NCBI GenBank assembly: GCA_013396655.1
Contig: WBMV01006288.1
Location: 638,490-702,489, forward strand
Direction of reading: 5' to 3'
Origin: Campylorhamphus procurvoides
Taxonomy: Eukaryota; Chordata; Aves; Passeriformes; Dendrocolaptidae
DNA: 64,000 nt
Under the pieces are notes generated by a model that did not search any database, had not been told where the DNA came from, and saw only the letters and a list, made by a program, of their open reading frames with translations. Made by a program: the position numbers and the translations under genes. Shown piece by piece: positions 11,901 through 25,038 of the stretch; position 1 is the stretch's first letter, and each line of letters begins with the position of its first letter.

Positions 11901-14900
11901 CTGTAAGATCATCTGAATGTTTCTCATAAAGACATTTTACATTGTTCCAGAAACAGCCTTGGGATTTTTTTTTCTTTGAGCAGTAATGGAAATACACCTT
12001 TATAACATGCAATATCAAACAGTTGTGATGGCAAACATACTGGAGGCATCAGATCCAGAAACATCTCAGATGGATGACAGCCAAGTGAAAAGGGATTCCT
12101 TCCCCTCTCTCTTCCTAGCCTTTGTCCTCCTCTCCACCTTCTGCTATGCAAAATGAATCAGGTTTTCCTATTGTTATTGTCAATGAATTGAAGCATCACG
12201 AACTGAGGAATCAAAGAAGTGAGTCCCACTTGGGCCAAAAGGCTAAAATTATGAGGTTATCAACTTTATCAGTTTATTGCAAGCTGCTAAAGGACAAAAT
12301 TGGCTCATAAACCAGCACTGTATTAGGGAATGCATTGGATCTAGGAATCTGTTCCAATTGTTTTTGTGTTTCAGTATTCTGCTTATGAGTAATTTGGAGA
12401 TGTCATTAAGGGCTTTCTTCTATATCCACTCCTGGAAATAGAGCTAGCACTGTATATGCTGCCTTTGCAGCACAAGTATTTTCATACGACTATCCAATAC
12501 TGACATAGGCCCTTGCATGCCAAAATATTTTTACTACTGTTTCTATTGCCATCCATAGGATTATCAATCTGTTTATATCAGAGCAATAGTTCTAGATTTC
12601 ATGTCCAGTAAACTTCAAGAGTTTATGACATATTATAGTGCAACGTGCAGGACACAGTCCTTGAGAACAGCCTCAGCTAATTGCACCTACTTGTTGGTAT
12701 ACTCAGAACTCCTTCAGCAGGGGTTGCTTTCCACAGGTCTCTAGAAAAAACAGAATTTAAGTTTATAATTGATTGTGGGTAAGAAGTTTCTGAGTGTGAT
12801 ACAAAAAATTGGTGATAAAATTCCAAAGTAACTCAGCTGAATGTTGGACCCAGCATGAAGTCGATAAGGCTCAGTTATTCGGTACTGAAACAGCATGGCT
12901 AAGCTATGAAGACATTGCTTATTTCAGCTTCGGTTGCCAAGGTTGGGTGCTTGACAACTCAATCAACAAAGGATGAAAATGGAAGAAGGAATCTGAATCA
13001 TTGCCTTATGATGAGAAAGATATTCAGAATGATTCCTTTGTTCCTTCCTTTCAATAGGAGGCTGTAGAGGCAGGAGTAAGGGAAGCCTAAAACTCCCATG
13101 TGGTACACTAGCAAGAGACAAATCAATATGCATTAGCAACAGCAAAGTTCACAATGACCATGCAAAAGTTCCAGGAGAAATCTGGTCACTTCAGACACAT
13201 CTTTCTTCTATCCTGTGTAATCTTTCTTCAATTATGCTCCTCCTGCATATTCTTTCTTTTACTTTAGTCTACTAAATACCCACCTACAGAGTGCATATTT
13301 TCCATGTGCCGAGTATGCAACCTTTCTCTTAGGCAGTGATTTTCTCACTCAGCACTTCCTCCTCAAATTCTTTCAGTGTCAGGTTCCCACCCACCTCAGT
13401 GACTGAAGATAACTATCATCCTGCTATTCAAATCAATGCAAGTAGATACATACCCTTTTTCCCCTTTTCTTACATTTTGGTCTTAACTGGTTGGGACAGG
13501 AGAATAAAGGCAAGCAAATAGCATGGGGCCCACTGCCCTTGGAAGTGAGTTCAGCTGCCTTGGAAATGAACATGTATGTTCATCTTCTGCCCAGTGAAAC
13601 ATCTGATCAACTCTTTTTGGAAGCGAATCACATCCATATATTTTCAATTATCTTCGAAAAACTATGACCCATTGTTGGACTCACCCTTGCAAAAATAAAT
13701 CTGGATTTCTCTGATGTGACAAACTTTCAGCATTCAATCTCACACTGTTACAGTGAGGCTGAGAGCCCTTATGCTGTTTGAAGTATAGAAGCTGTGGGGA
13801 TTATAGCCAGAGGAGGCAACTGTTCAAACCTGTATGGAGGAAATGTTAAACTGGCCTGGTAGAAGCTTAGTCCATTCTGGTATGAAATAGTTTCTACTTC
13901 TCATTAAGTGAAACATCTGTAGACCCCTATTGCATAATTTTTCTTTTTGCTTTCTAGATTACCTACCAGCATAATGAAGTCTCAATACAAATGTAAGCCC
14001 AGAGATGAAGTTTTCATTAGTTATCAACTGACAGTTCCCCAAAATCTCTGTGTAACCAGTTTGATTGCTGAAAGTAGCTTCAGGCTGTCCTATGTCATGA
14101 ATCAATATGGTGCATGAATTTGTTTAGTTTTTCCGATATAGAACATACTCTCATCCTGCTCCTATTTATTCGAAATTCTATATGTACAACATATTTAAAT
14201 GGAGACACTTGAAATTTATACTTTTATACACATTGGCATAATCCAAACTGCTATTTTTTGTGTTTCTTCATTTCTCGGGTCCATGGTCTATCCAAACACA
14301 GTGTACTGATGATGCTATTGGAAGTTGGAAAACTATCTATTTGCCACTTCAGGCTTTATATGGGAGTAAGTACAACTATCAGAGCCACTACTTACACCTC
14401 AGTATTATTTTTATTTGTAGTATTATACAGCAGTTGCTACTCTTGTGGAACCATTAAAAAAAGGCCACACATTTCAAATGATAACTACAAAGCCCTAGGC
14501 ACAAAATGGCAGATTTGAGGGTGCTTTAATGTTTCCTTAACATTACTTCACACCCCAAGCATTATTTTCTAATCAAATGCAACACTGCATAACATGAGAA
14601 TGTTTTCACTTTCATTCTATCAGTAAATGCATAAACTGAGAATGTTCAAGTCCTGCTTTCAAACAGAGAAATGTTAGTGGGAAATAGCAGTGGATTGCCC
14701 TACTGTCCTATGAAGCCATCAAAAACTGATGAAGCATTTTTCTGTCATCCACAGATCTGACATGCTCTGGATCCCAGTACATAAAATAAATCTAATTATG
14801 ACATTTTAATAAAATATGTTAAAGACATTTATTTGAGGCCAAAATCTAGGAGCAATGAAGAACGTGTTCCAACAATAAAGCTCTTACACCTGGATGTTAA

Positions 14901-16056
14901 CCTCTTCAATGCCCTATGGACATATGGCTTCAGTCCAGAAAAGCAGCACCTGTAGTTTTCTGTGAATATCTGCCATACGTCCTCATACTGCAGAGAAGTT
15001 AAATATGACACATTTAGTAAGTAGGGAAGTGCACTGCCTCCAAACACACAGAATTTACTGGTGCTGCAAGATCAGTGAGCCAGTAGAAATAGTACAAAAA
15101 TTGTTCACTTGCAGCTTGTTAAATGAGAAAATGGGCTTCGGATTTAGCCTGTTCTTGTCCTTTATTATTAGCTGTTCTCAAATACTTATGTGAGCAAAGC
15201 TATGTTCCTACAAACATCCACAAACAGCAGATTTGAGCACTTGCCAAAGGAATATAGTCAGAAAACAAAACCTGTTTTCCCATAAAATGGCATTCATTTT
15301 TGGAGAAAGCAATGGCTCATAAAGAACAGACCATCAATATGGGAACAGATATAACATCATGTGACTGGTCACAACACTCTGTTAGCGAATCCTAACTACT
15401 GAATGATCAACTAATGCTTCTGCTTTGGATTGTCCAAGGCTTAATCGAGCTGTCTGCAAACAAGGAGCAAGGACAAACCATGATCTTCCCTGTGATGTTC
15501 TTTGGTAAAGGAATTCTGTGAACCACTGTTAAACTAGACCAAGGTCAGCCAGTGGAAACCTGGATCATCTTACAGAAAAATTCAGTTGCCCCTGTGAGTC
15601 TGAATTACTCTGACAGAGTTTATTTTAATTACATAGATGTCATACCACAAACACATAATAATTCTGGGGCTTGAAAATATGGGGGTCCAAGGTGGGGGAT
15701 TTATATGGCAACAGATTTTTCATATCATACTCAGTGCTAGATGGAACTGAAATTTGCAAAAGAATATACAATTAAAAATCCCACACAAAATGTAAAGAAA
15801 AAGATTTTTATTGTGCTTTTTCTGTGTCAATATCACAAAGTGATTACACAAATGCTTAGTGAATTGTACTGCCCTCCTGCTTTAGAGAACAGCAGTGTGA
15901 TGATTTACCAACAACATTGAGCATCTTTAAAATTATTTAATTCTATTTAAGAGCAAAAGATGCCATCCATGGGGTTATTTTCTTTCAGTATTTTAGAGAA
16001 CAGCATTGCCTTCTGTTTCTATTTCAGATGGACACTGCTGTACCTTTAAGCACAAA

Positions 16057-16070
16057 ATATATATATATAT
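16057..16070. repeat. Short AT dinucleotide run
   Basis: Seven AT units follow CACAA and precede TAATATTC. Confidence 0.85.
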
Positions 16071-16865
16071 TAATATTCTCAAAAAATGCGAAGCCTTGTT
16101 TGCAATCAATGCATATTCCCCTTTTGTGTAAGAATAACAAATGTTGATAGAAATAGCCATTGGGTTTGTAAAGAACCCATTTCATGTGTCAGAATAGTTG
16201 TGCCTCTTCTAGATGAAATGTCAAAAGCAGGCAGATATCTCAGTGTGAAATGACCTTAAGAAAAACCCGACCTCGCCAAAGATGACCTTTTTCCAGAAAG
16301 GAACATTAAAATTACAACCATATTGATGCTTTAGCTTCAAAAACAATATGTATTTCTTTTTTAGTGCTTTTTCTGTCTTGGCATCCTGTGCATTTTAAAT
16401 AAAGATGTACAGTAGTCCACTTTATAGTTTCTGTTGAGCTGATTTATGGTCATGGGGTTTTTTTTATAAATGTATTCATACACAGGGACATGCATAATAA
16501 TATTTTCATAAATGTAGATATACATAGAGACACATACATAAATACAATTATATACATTCAAAAGGATCAAATAATATTATCTTAATTTCTCAAGGGATCT
16601 AACATTATTTTGTGTCCATATTACATTAGTAGAATGTATTACTTACTGTAACTGAATTAAATCTTTTCACAGTATCTTCCTTTTCTGAATTTTTAACAAA
16701 TCCCCATGGCTTGACTTTCTTCAAGGAAAATGTATGTTTTATCAAAGTGTTAATAAAACTCAAGTGTCTAAGGTTCTTAGAAAGTAACATTGGAGAAGAA
16801 TTCACATATAACAGTGTATGTGTGTGCATGTGCCATGGCTGATTAGAGGCATGCAGTTTTTCTTT

Positions 16866-16962
16866 TAAACTAGAAAAGCAAACAAAACAAAACAAAATGC
16901 AACAAAAAACTCTAAAAACAAAAACGCCTCCCAAAATAAACAAACAAAAAACCAAAACCATC
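16866..16962 (+). repeat. A/C-rich low-complexity tract (AAAAC type)
   Basis: Repeated AAACA, CAAAA and AAACC units lie between a CR1-free upstream flank and ordinary AT-rich DNA. The antisense reading gives a spurious open frame rich in F, V, C and L. Confidence 0.8.
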
Positions 16963-17654
16963 CTTTTCTAAGTGCCATAGATGAAAAATTTCTCTTTTTG
17001 CAAGTGACACAGAATCTGAGTCTTAACTTTTGATCTAAAGTTCACAGTGATTTGAAATTAAAGGCTGAAGTTCCTATACACCGGAGATCTTCAGGAAGGC
17101 ACCAGATGTTCTGAAAGTTCTCGTTTGTGTACAGGTTGATTAATGAAGTACACAGGGGTTTTGGAGGTCAACAGTGTTAAAAGTTTATTAAAACTCTTCC
17201 CATATAAACCAAACCTTTCTCACAACCCCTCCTTAGGTGAACCGTACCTTGTTCCCCAGTTCCCTCTTTCCCTACACACAATCTGTGCTCTGTCCTTCCA
17301 GATACTGTTCCCATCTCTCTGGAAGACATTCTGTTGACTGAAGCAATCGGGAGTACTCAGCATATCCTCTCAAAAACCTGTGCTGGAAAGGACAAACACA
17401 ATCTCAGGACATGTTCTGTGGGATGGATACAGAATAATCTTTTTTGATCTTTTTCATCCCTTTCTGGTCATGTCCTGGCATAGATAGCCTCAGCTTCTCC
17501 ATTCAGGTGATGTTTCTTGCACTTATTTCTCATTTTTCTTCCTTCTCCAGCCCATTTCAAACAAACCTTTTCTTCTGAAATCATTAGAACAAGTCACTAA
17601 AATTTAAACTTTTTCATAGATTTAGTTCTGAGAAGACACTGCTACCCACAGATT

Positions 17655-18309
17655 TCAGAGAAACATGGAGTTGTTTAGGTTTGAAAAGAATTTTAAGATC
17701 ATGAAGTCCAGCTGCTAACCCATCACTGCCAAGCCCACTGCTAAACCATGTTTCCAAGTGTCAAATCTCCATCTTTTTAAGTACTTCCAGGGATGGTGAC
17801 TCTACCTCTTCCCTGATCAGCCTGTCCTGGTGCTTGACAACCATTTCAGTGAAGAAAATTTTTCTAATTTCCCATCCAAATCCCCACTGGCACAATTAAG
17901 GCCATTTCCTCTTGTCTTATCACTTACAACTTGGGAAATAATACTGACCCCCATCTCACCACAACCTCCTTTCAGGTAGTTATAGAGCAATAAGGTACTC
18001 CCTGAGCTCCTTTTCATCCAGGCACAAAACCAGCTCCCTCAGCTGCTCCTCATTAGGCTTGTGTTCCAGATCCTTCAATAGCTATGTTGCCCTTCTCTGG
18101 ACATGCACCAGCACCTCAATGTCAGTCTTGTAGTGAGGGGGACAAAACTGAACACAGGATCCAAAGTGTGGCCTCATGAGTGCCCAATACAGGAAGATCA
18201 TCACTGCTCTAGTTCTGCTGACCACATTATTTCTGATACAAGCCAGAATGTCAGTGGCCTTCTTGACCACCTGGGCACACTGCTGGCTTGTGTTCAGCTG
18301 CTGTTGACC
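17655..18309 (-). mobile_element. CR1 LINE, 5'-truncated 3' fragment (reverse orientation)
   Basis: Read on the minus strand, this encodes the C-terminal end of CR1 ORF2 (open frame 18082-18270, with [20 protein letters not shown] and VQRRAT). The CR1 3' untranslated region follows, running to a decayed end near 17655. On the plus strand it shows the usual CR1 complement phrases, such as the block meaning 'ccagggatggtgactc' at about 17788-17804 and 'ggccatttcctcttgtc' at about 17900-17918. It covers nearly the same part of the element as the copy at 8130-8960. It is clearly diverged, and the terminal octamers are no longer intact. The left part of the element and the reverse-transcriptase core are absent. 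Confidence 0.92.
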
Positions 18310-19398
18310 AATGGTCTTAATAAATTGCCATTATATTACCTGTATTACCTGTTACTGCATTGGCAAACCATCAATAACTGCTAAACTTGACTTTCTTAAC
18401 TTAATGTCCTATTTTTTAGCTCTCAGTCTTTAACACAACACATAAAGCATCCTTTACTGTCTTCTAGGGGAAGAAAAATTGCTGAAAAAAAATTTATTTT
18501 ATTGTTTCTCCGCATATTTGAAGGTCTTAATTTACTCAGCAATTTAGTTCTTGCATATACACAAATTCAGGTAACACACTTGTTTTGACTGGGACCACCG
18601 TTACCAAATAAGTGTTTCAACATATCCAAGTAGAGTTTGTTCAAAGTGCTTGTTACAGGGAGAATTTAGACCTCTCAGTGAATAATCAAGCCCAGAATAT
18701 ATGAGAGCAAAAGGACCTGCCTTAGGGCCAGGACAAAAAACATGCAGCCAGTGGAGCAGGCCTAGAGAAGAAGATGGAGATGGAAGAAAGCCAGGCAAGA
18801 AATTTGAGGCTACACTAGCATCTTTGCAGAATCATTTTGTTTTGTTTGTTTCCTAATGTCATGTCTCTGACTGGATAATAGCATTTTTTCTTAAAAAAAT
18901 TAGTGGAAATTCAAGGGAAACTCAAGAGGACAATGAAATATTTCTGTTGCAAACTTTAATGTGCCAGAACCACATGGCATGAGTACATATAACTCTGTAT
19001 ATTTACTCACCAGATCCTCATTGCTTTTAGCTGACCACTTCCTTACTCCCCTTATCGTTGCTAACTTGCCTTTCACCAACATGACTGATGGCCTGATCTG
19101 GCTAGGTTGTTCAGGAAGCCTTTCGGCTTTTAAAGGATGCCTTTTTAACCTCAATAAAGCCCTGTACTTCTCTGCTTAACCATAGTTTTATTCTCACCAT
19201 TTTACTTTGTTTTTGTTCTCAGTGATACACAAACCATCTGTGCCTCTAACACAATGTTCTTGAATAGCCTCCAGGCTGTTTCTGTGGTTTTAAAGTTTTT
19301 TACTTTGCCCTTCAGCCTGCTGTTAACCATTTTCCTCATAGTTTTAAAATGTGCCCTTTTAAAGTTTGTCACTTTCTTACTCCTGAGGGGAAATTGAG
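18310..19398. other. Unclassified DNA upstream of the solo LTR
   Basis: No known family is recognised. On the minus strand, two open stretches (the part of 19202-19492 outside the LTR, and 18900-19154) join through a short stop-containing segment and look protein-like, rich in K, R and T. The plus strand contains TTAACCTCAATAAAGCC near 19146-19162. This may be the remnant of an old repeat or an unrelated open stretch. Confidence 0.4.
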
Positions 19399-19823
19399 TG
19401 TTGGGTTTGTGTGGCAAGGTTTTGGTAGTGGGACTGAATGCGTGGCTCCTGTGAGAAGTTACTAGAAGCTTTGCCCATGTCTGATCGAACAAATACCAGA
19501 CGGCTTAGACAGACCAGACACTCTTGAGGACCAAGGCCATCAGCAACAATGGTAGAGTCTCTGGGATAATGTATTTAAGGAGAAAAGAAACCAAACAAAC
19601 AAACCTGTGCAACTGCAGCCAAAGAGAGAAATGATGATCTGTGAGAAACATCTCTGCAGACACCCAGGACAGTGGAGAAGAAGGGGGAGAGGGTGCCTCA
19701 GGTGTCAGAGCAGAGATTCCCCTACAGCCCCTGGTGAACACCATGGTGAAGCAGCTGTGTCCCTGCAACCAACCCACGGAGTTCCATGGTGGAGCACAGA
19801 TCCACCTCCAGTCTGTGGAGCAC

Positions 19824-20027
19824 CCCACACTGGAGCAGGTGGGGTGTGGACTTGTGACCCTGTGGGGGACCTATGCTGAAGCAGTCTGTTCCTGAAGGAC
19901 TGCACCCTGTTGAAAAGATCTCATACTGGAGTAGTTAATGAAAAACTGAAACCCATGGGAAGGACCCACATTGGAGAATTTTCTGAAGGACTGTCTCCCA
20001 TGGGAGTAATTCCATGCTGAAGCAGGG
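19824..20027 (+). repeat. Diverged internal tandem modules of the solo LTR
   Basis: The phrases CACACTGGAGCAG, CTATGCTGAAGCAG, CATACTGGAGTAG, CACATTGGAGAAT and CATGCTGAAGCAG recur at spacings of roughly 45-50 bases, each preceded by a 'CCC(A/G)TGG'-like string. Such repeats suggest that copy number may vary between copies of this LTR family. Confidence 0.7.
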
Positions 20028-20237
20028 GAAGAGTGTGAAGAGTCCTTCCACTGTGGAGGAAGAAGCAGGTAGAGATTACTGCCCACAGCCCCTATTCCCC
20101 ATCCCCCTTTGTCTGGAGGGAAGGAGAAGGTAGAGAATTCAGCAGTGAAGTTGAGCCCAGCAAGAAGAGATGAGTGGGATGAAGGTGTTTTTAAGATTTG
20201 GTTTTGGTTCTCATTATCCTACTCTGATCTGATTGGT

Positions 20238-20243
20238 GATAAA
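20238..20243 (+). promoter_or_regulatory. Decayed polyadenylation signal of the solo LTR
   Basis: GATAAA occupies the place where the family, as I recall it, has AATAAA within GGTAATAAATTAA. One substitution has probably weakened it. Confidence 0.4.
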
Positions 20244-23200
20244 TTAATATAATTTCTCTAATACGTTCTGCCCATGACAGTAATCAGTGAGTGATCTCTC
20301 CTTATCTCAACTCATGAGCCTTTTCTTATGTTTTCTGTCCCCTTTCCTGTTGAGGTGAGCACCTGGCATCCAGTCAGGGTCAACCCACCACAAATTTACT
20401 GCCAGTATGTTACAAGACCTGATTGTCCAAGGATTGCTGCTAGCCAATGGAGTTCAATTTTTTGGAACCAGAAAGTCCTTGAATTTGAGACGTTTAAAAT
20501 AATAAAGCAAATATTTATTATACTCAATCCAATTTGATGAAGACTGCATAAAAATTTCTATGGACTTTGTGAAGACTCAATAGCTCACAGAAAATGCCTG
20601 CTTCCTAATACCAATTTTGCCTGTCAACCCTGCTATTCCAATAATGTGATCAGCTTAGAGGAGAAAGAATTTTCCATATTTACATTTAACCCAGAACCTG
20701 AGATGTTTGAGTTCAGCTTTTTTTCCTGACAGAGCTTCCCTAGTAGATTTTGAGTAAACAATTGCTCTCTGGGTTTTGTAACAGCACACCACTTACCTGA
20801 TTGAGGTGAGTCCTGGAATGAACCCTTAATCTGCTCCTTGAACCTTGCTCCTCATTGTCATCTGTCTGCCAAATGTAGCCTCAGCTTACCCCAGCAAAAT
20901 TTCTGGCAAAATCCAGCCGCCAATGTCAGTAAGCAACATCTGGGCCTTACTGTGAAGGACCATGGGAAAGATTGTAAGATTGTAAGGATCTGTAGTCTGT
21001 TCTTTTTTGGATCCCTAACCACATGGCATGAATGAAAGCCAGAGACGGAGATTGTCAGAGCCGGCCCAAAATAAAGTGACATACAGGAGAGCATATATTC
21101 AAATACCAGGCCTTCCTTCTGTTTTTCCTTAGGAAAGCAATTTGAGTTTAGCCCAGAAATGACTTTGAGAATTGCAGAGGTGAGGTAGCCACAGAGGCTG
21201 CTCTCTTCAGAACAGCACAGGAGCAGTCCTTTCCATGGACTGGCGACAGTGTCAGCACCCTGTGTCTCCCGGATGTGTGAGTTTTCTCCAGAAACAGAAG
21301 TCATAAAAGTTCTTCTAACACAGGGATTGTAATATGTTATAAAGAACTGAACCCTTCCCTTTCCTATTGTCTCAAAGTTTTGAAACAAGCTTTTAAATTT
21401 GTAACAGCAGGTTTTGTAACTTTTCCCTATTTTCTATGAATATCTTTCAGTCCTTTTGTCCTATGGAAGTCTAGGTCGGTTAGGACATGCTGATGTTACT
21501 AGTTATTCTACTTAACTCAAGAATGAGTTGATTAAGGTAGCAGATTTAGGCATAAGCATTGCCCTCCAAACTCAAATTATTCAAGTGCCCTAAAAAGGAC
21601 AGTAGGAACATGTACACATGAGTGAAAAAGAGTTTCCATCATAAATAAAGATTTCCAGATCACATGTAGGATAAATAGGTCCTGCTAGTTCTCCTTCACC
21701 ATTCAGTAGTAAAACAGTAAAATCCAGGAGGGAAACATTGAGTAGGAGGAAGCTGATGTGCAAAGCCACCTGAGGACACATGGCAGACACAGGCATGTTA
21801 AGGGGGAGGTGCAGGAGTGCACAGTTGAGCAGTGATTCCAGAATGTATAGAAAACTGACCAGTATTGCATGATAAAACATAAGCCATATGTATCTTCAAA
21901 ACCATGTTATGTGTCTGGGATAAGGCAGCAAGCACTTGTATTTTAACAACTATCTTTATTTAAGCAGAAGAGAGGGCTGGAAACGGAGAGATGAGGTGAC
22001 GTGATGAGAGTTAGCTTCATTGTAAAAGATTGCTGACAGAAGCAGTCTGCCTCAGTTTTAGTCCCTGGAGAAAGTATATGTGGACGCACTTGATCTAATT
22101 TTCAGCTATAAATCAGTATCAATCAATCCACTGTAGTCAATCCGTTTGTCATTTTCACTTGCTTTTGGTAGTTACCAGGGAAATTGGCTCAGTTTTCTTC
22201 TGGAAATTCTTTTCATGAACCTTCCTTCCTGTAAAAGTGTGCTGGAGAGAACCAGATTAATTGGGCATGAAATACAGAGAGAGAAAATGAGAAGGGAAAG
22301 GAAGAAACAAAGATTCAAAGCTAAGCAGAAAAAAAAAGAAGAGGAAACAAACCAGATAAGACTATCTAAGGCAAATCCAAAAGAGGAGGTCTTTCCCAGG
22401 CTATTTTGGCCTTGTTATGACTGCAGCCACAACAAAGAAATTCATAGACCCTTTTGCCTTGATATGCACAGACAAATCCCATCCACTCCTAAGCATCTGT
22501 TCTGATGATGTCCAGAATTTACTGGGGGATGGCAGCCAGGGTTGATGAGAAAATTGGCCAGAAAGCAAAGATGGGATAGCAAAGAGAGAAAGAAGAGAAA
22601 AAGAACCTAAATGCTATTACCTAAGTAGGAAAAATTTCAGGCAAAATGAATTAAAAAAAGAAATAAAAAAAGGTGAGAATACAGTTACTATAACCAATTC
22701 AGTATCAATATTTTTCTCAAACCTATACACAAATGAGCAAATAAGACAGAAAAACTACGGTCAAGGAGCTGTTTTCTAGTGATTTCCAGAATTTTCCCTA
22801 TTAGGTTTTATGGCCACCATTCTGACTAAGATCAAAAGACAGAACACCTAATATGTGAAAAAGAGGACAGTGCACTTAAGATGTGGAGGAACGAATGCTT
22901 AAGAGTATCTGGGAGAAAAGGAAGGGTGAAGGAGAAAGAAAACGGTAGATATAGTGTCAAAAGCAAAAAAGAGACTCTGTACTCCTTTTCTGTAGGAAGA
23001 CAGTCATTCACGTGGTTGACCAGTGAGTTTCAGCTACTTTTCTATGCAATATTCTGAAGAAAGAAAGCAATGCCCTAATCTTCAGCAGAAATTCCTTGAA
23101 AGGGCAGACTTGTTGCACTGCAATCCCAAAAGAAAATATCACCTTGTGTTATTTCTGTCTGTCTCTTTCTCACGCAGTACTTACTGTAGGTCTATGTAAA

Positions 23201-24794
23201 CAAACCAAAACATAAATATTGAACAAATTATATTCCACATGACTGACCTCTTCTGCTCTATGAAGCCAAGTTAGGAATTGTTGGATGTCTGTGGCTCCTG
23301 GCACAATGAGTTGGTGGTGTCAGAAGAAGCCATTGATATTGCAAGAAGAAGCAACATTATTGTCACACACTAGGGGAAGAATCGAGAAAACTGAAAAGTT
23401 AAGAAATGAAGATTCTGAACCTAGCAAATGCATACTAAAAGCACCATCACATTATTTCTATCACATCCTGTCTTTCTCTTGCAGTTTTATATATTAATGC
23501 TTCCTTAGATTGGGATTTTTAATCTGTTCTGCTCCATTGCACAGCTATATCCACCCTGAACTGTTGAGAGTATCTCTGGTTCACTGAATGTCTAGCGTAA
23601 TTCTCCATTTCTTGAGACACAGGCAAAGTTCTTCTCTAGTCTGTAACAAAGGATCATTTCATCCAATTGATTTATATTTTTCCACCCTGACTCCGTAGTC
23701 AGTTTTATCAGACCTCTTTGGCCAAGTTCTCTCATTTTAGTTTTAAGGTGCTGATGTTAATGTAAAGACATTTTTATATTTATATTTTACAGCTAATGGT
23801 GATGTCGTCATTAGCCCTTTTTAGGTGAAACTCTGAGGACCTCTAGTCTCTACTCGGAAGCTCAGGTGTTAGTGATGTGATCTTGGGTAAATTACTCAAC
23901 CTCCCTGGATTCCAGACTGGATTTTTATACTGCTGGGGTAACTCAGTGATATTTGTGGAATTTCAGCAACAAGAAAGGAATTTGAATGGAAAAGACTTGG
24001 TCTCCTGTACTTCATTTTTCAAAATCCAGCTAAGTATCATCATCTTCATCATTTCCTTCTACATTTAATTTGTTTATATAACATTGAAATCCTCCTGTGA
24101 AAAGTACTGTACTGATACAAATTACTGTATAGATTATTGTTCCTGGAAAACAACTTCTCTGTCCCTAATAGTGTCCTAATAATAATGTCCTGGAAAGCCA
24201 ACACAATCCAAAATTGTACCCTGATACCATCTTGTCACAGGTGCTTGAGAATTTCTCTAAAGACAGAACAACAGCAGTGCACTCAATACACTGAACTCTT
24301 TGGGTCTCTGTGGTCACATATTCTTGCATCATATGAGGATCATACTGGGGCAGACCAGATGCATCTTCTGTCATGTCTACCAGTACATGGTCTTCAACCT
24401 TTAAAAAGAAATGACAGGATGGAGTGAAAATACCTTAATGATTTCATGAAAGTAGAGAAATAAGTGCTTTCACTGATAGGACTTTGAGAATAAGAGCAAA
24501 AGTGGTGGTTTCTTTGCTTAATCATAGGCAATTTTTTAGGGGAAAAGATTTTCTTAATTTCATTTCAATGCACTGAGAGTCATTTATACAGAATTGGTAG
24601 GTGTGGTTAAACTTCATCAGTTGAGGGAGAAAACTTATTCTATATTTTCGGTGATAATGTGGACACAAACTAATCTGGTGGACATAGCCAAAAAGATGGT
24701 TGAGATTGGCATTTGAACTTCTGGGTTTTTTTCTGGAAGAGTAATCAATTTTTCAATTTTACCAAAATAAATTAAAAAAAAGAAAAAGAAAGAC

Positions 24795-24853
24795 GGAAGG
24801 AAGGAAGGAAGGAAGGAAGGAAGGAAGGAAGGAAGGAAGGAAGGAAGGAAGGG
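24795..24853 (+). repeat. GGAA tetranucleotide microsatellite
   Basis: About 14 perfect GGAA units are flanked by AGAC and GGGAAAAG. Long GGAA arrays are known to act as binding platforms for ETS-family proteins in some settings, but nothing else here suggests a regulatory role. Confidence 0.97.
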
Positions 24854-24984
24854 AAAAGAAAATAAAGGTAGAGGACTGGAAAAAACTTGGAAGATTTGGT
24901 TTAATTTATATTAGCTCAAATGAAGCCACTGAAAGACCTTTTAGCTGTGAAATCATAAAGTGGATACTTGGGAGCTGGGCTGAG

Positions 24985-25038
24985 GTTTTTTGTGTTTGTT
25001 TTTTTTTTTCTTTTTTTTTTTTTTCTTTTTTTTTTTCC
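24985..25038 (+). repeat. T-rich tract
   Basis: Runs of T are interrupted by single G and C bases. There is no retroelement body next to it on the minus strand that would make it a poly(A) tail. Confidence 0.9.

Larger units (their letters stand above)
8961..17654. other. AT-rich intergenic DNA, nothing recognised
   Basis: Frames are short and unconvincing; the longest are about 101 codons at 10405-10710 (minus) and 111 codons at 16626-16961 (minus). The latter is the antisense reading of an A/C-rich tract. An AT dinucleotide run lies near 16057-16070. I see no transposon remnant, RNA gene or promoter. Confidence 0.65.
19399..20392 (+). mobile_element. Solo LTR of an avian endogenous retrovirus
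   Basis: This element of about 994 bp starts TGTTGGGTTTGTGTGGCAAG and ends with GGGTCAACCCACCACA, so it has the TG...CA termini of a retroviral LTR. The sequence resembles an LTR family widespread in neoavian genomes, probably of the ERVL class, although I cannot verify the family name. A TATA-like TATTTAAG lies at 19572-19579. The middle part (about 19824-20027) holds five diverged copies of a module around 'CTGGAGCAG'. A decayed polyadenylation signal reads GATAAA at 20238-20243. No retroviral internal region or partner LTR is present in the window, so it is most likely a recombination product. I could not see a clear target-site duplication; the flanks read ATTGAG and AATTTA. Confidence 0.88.

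Noticed and set aside
16626..16961. Minus-strand frame starting MVLVFCLFILGGVFVF, which looks like a membrane segment
   Set aside because: It is the antisense translation of the A/C-rich tract at 16866-16962, so the hydrophobic run is a composition artefact.
22146..22505. 119-codon plus-strand frame with a Lys/Arg/Glu-rich stretch
   Set aside because: The charged stretch is the translation of a purine-rich patch. No domain, splice or promoter signal supports a gene.
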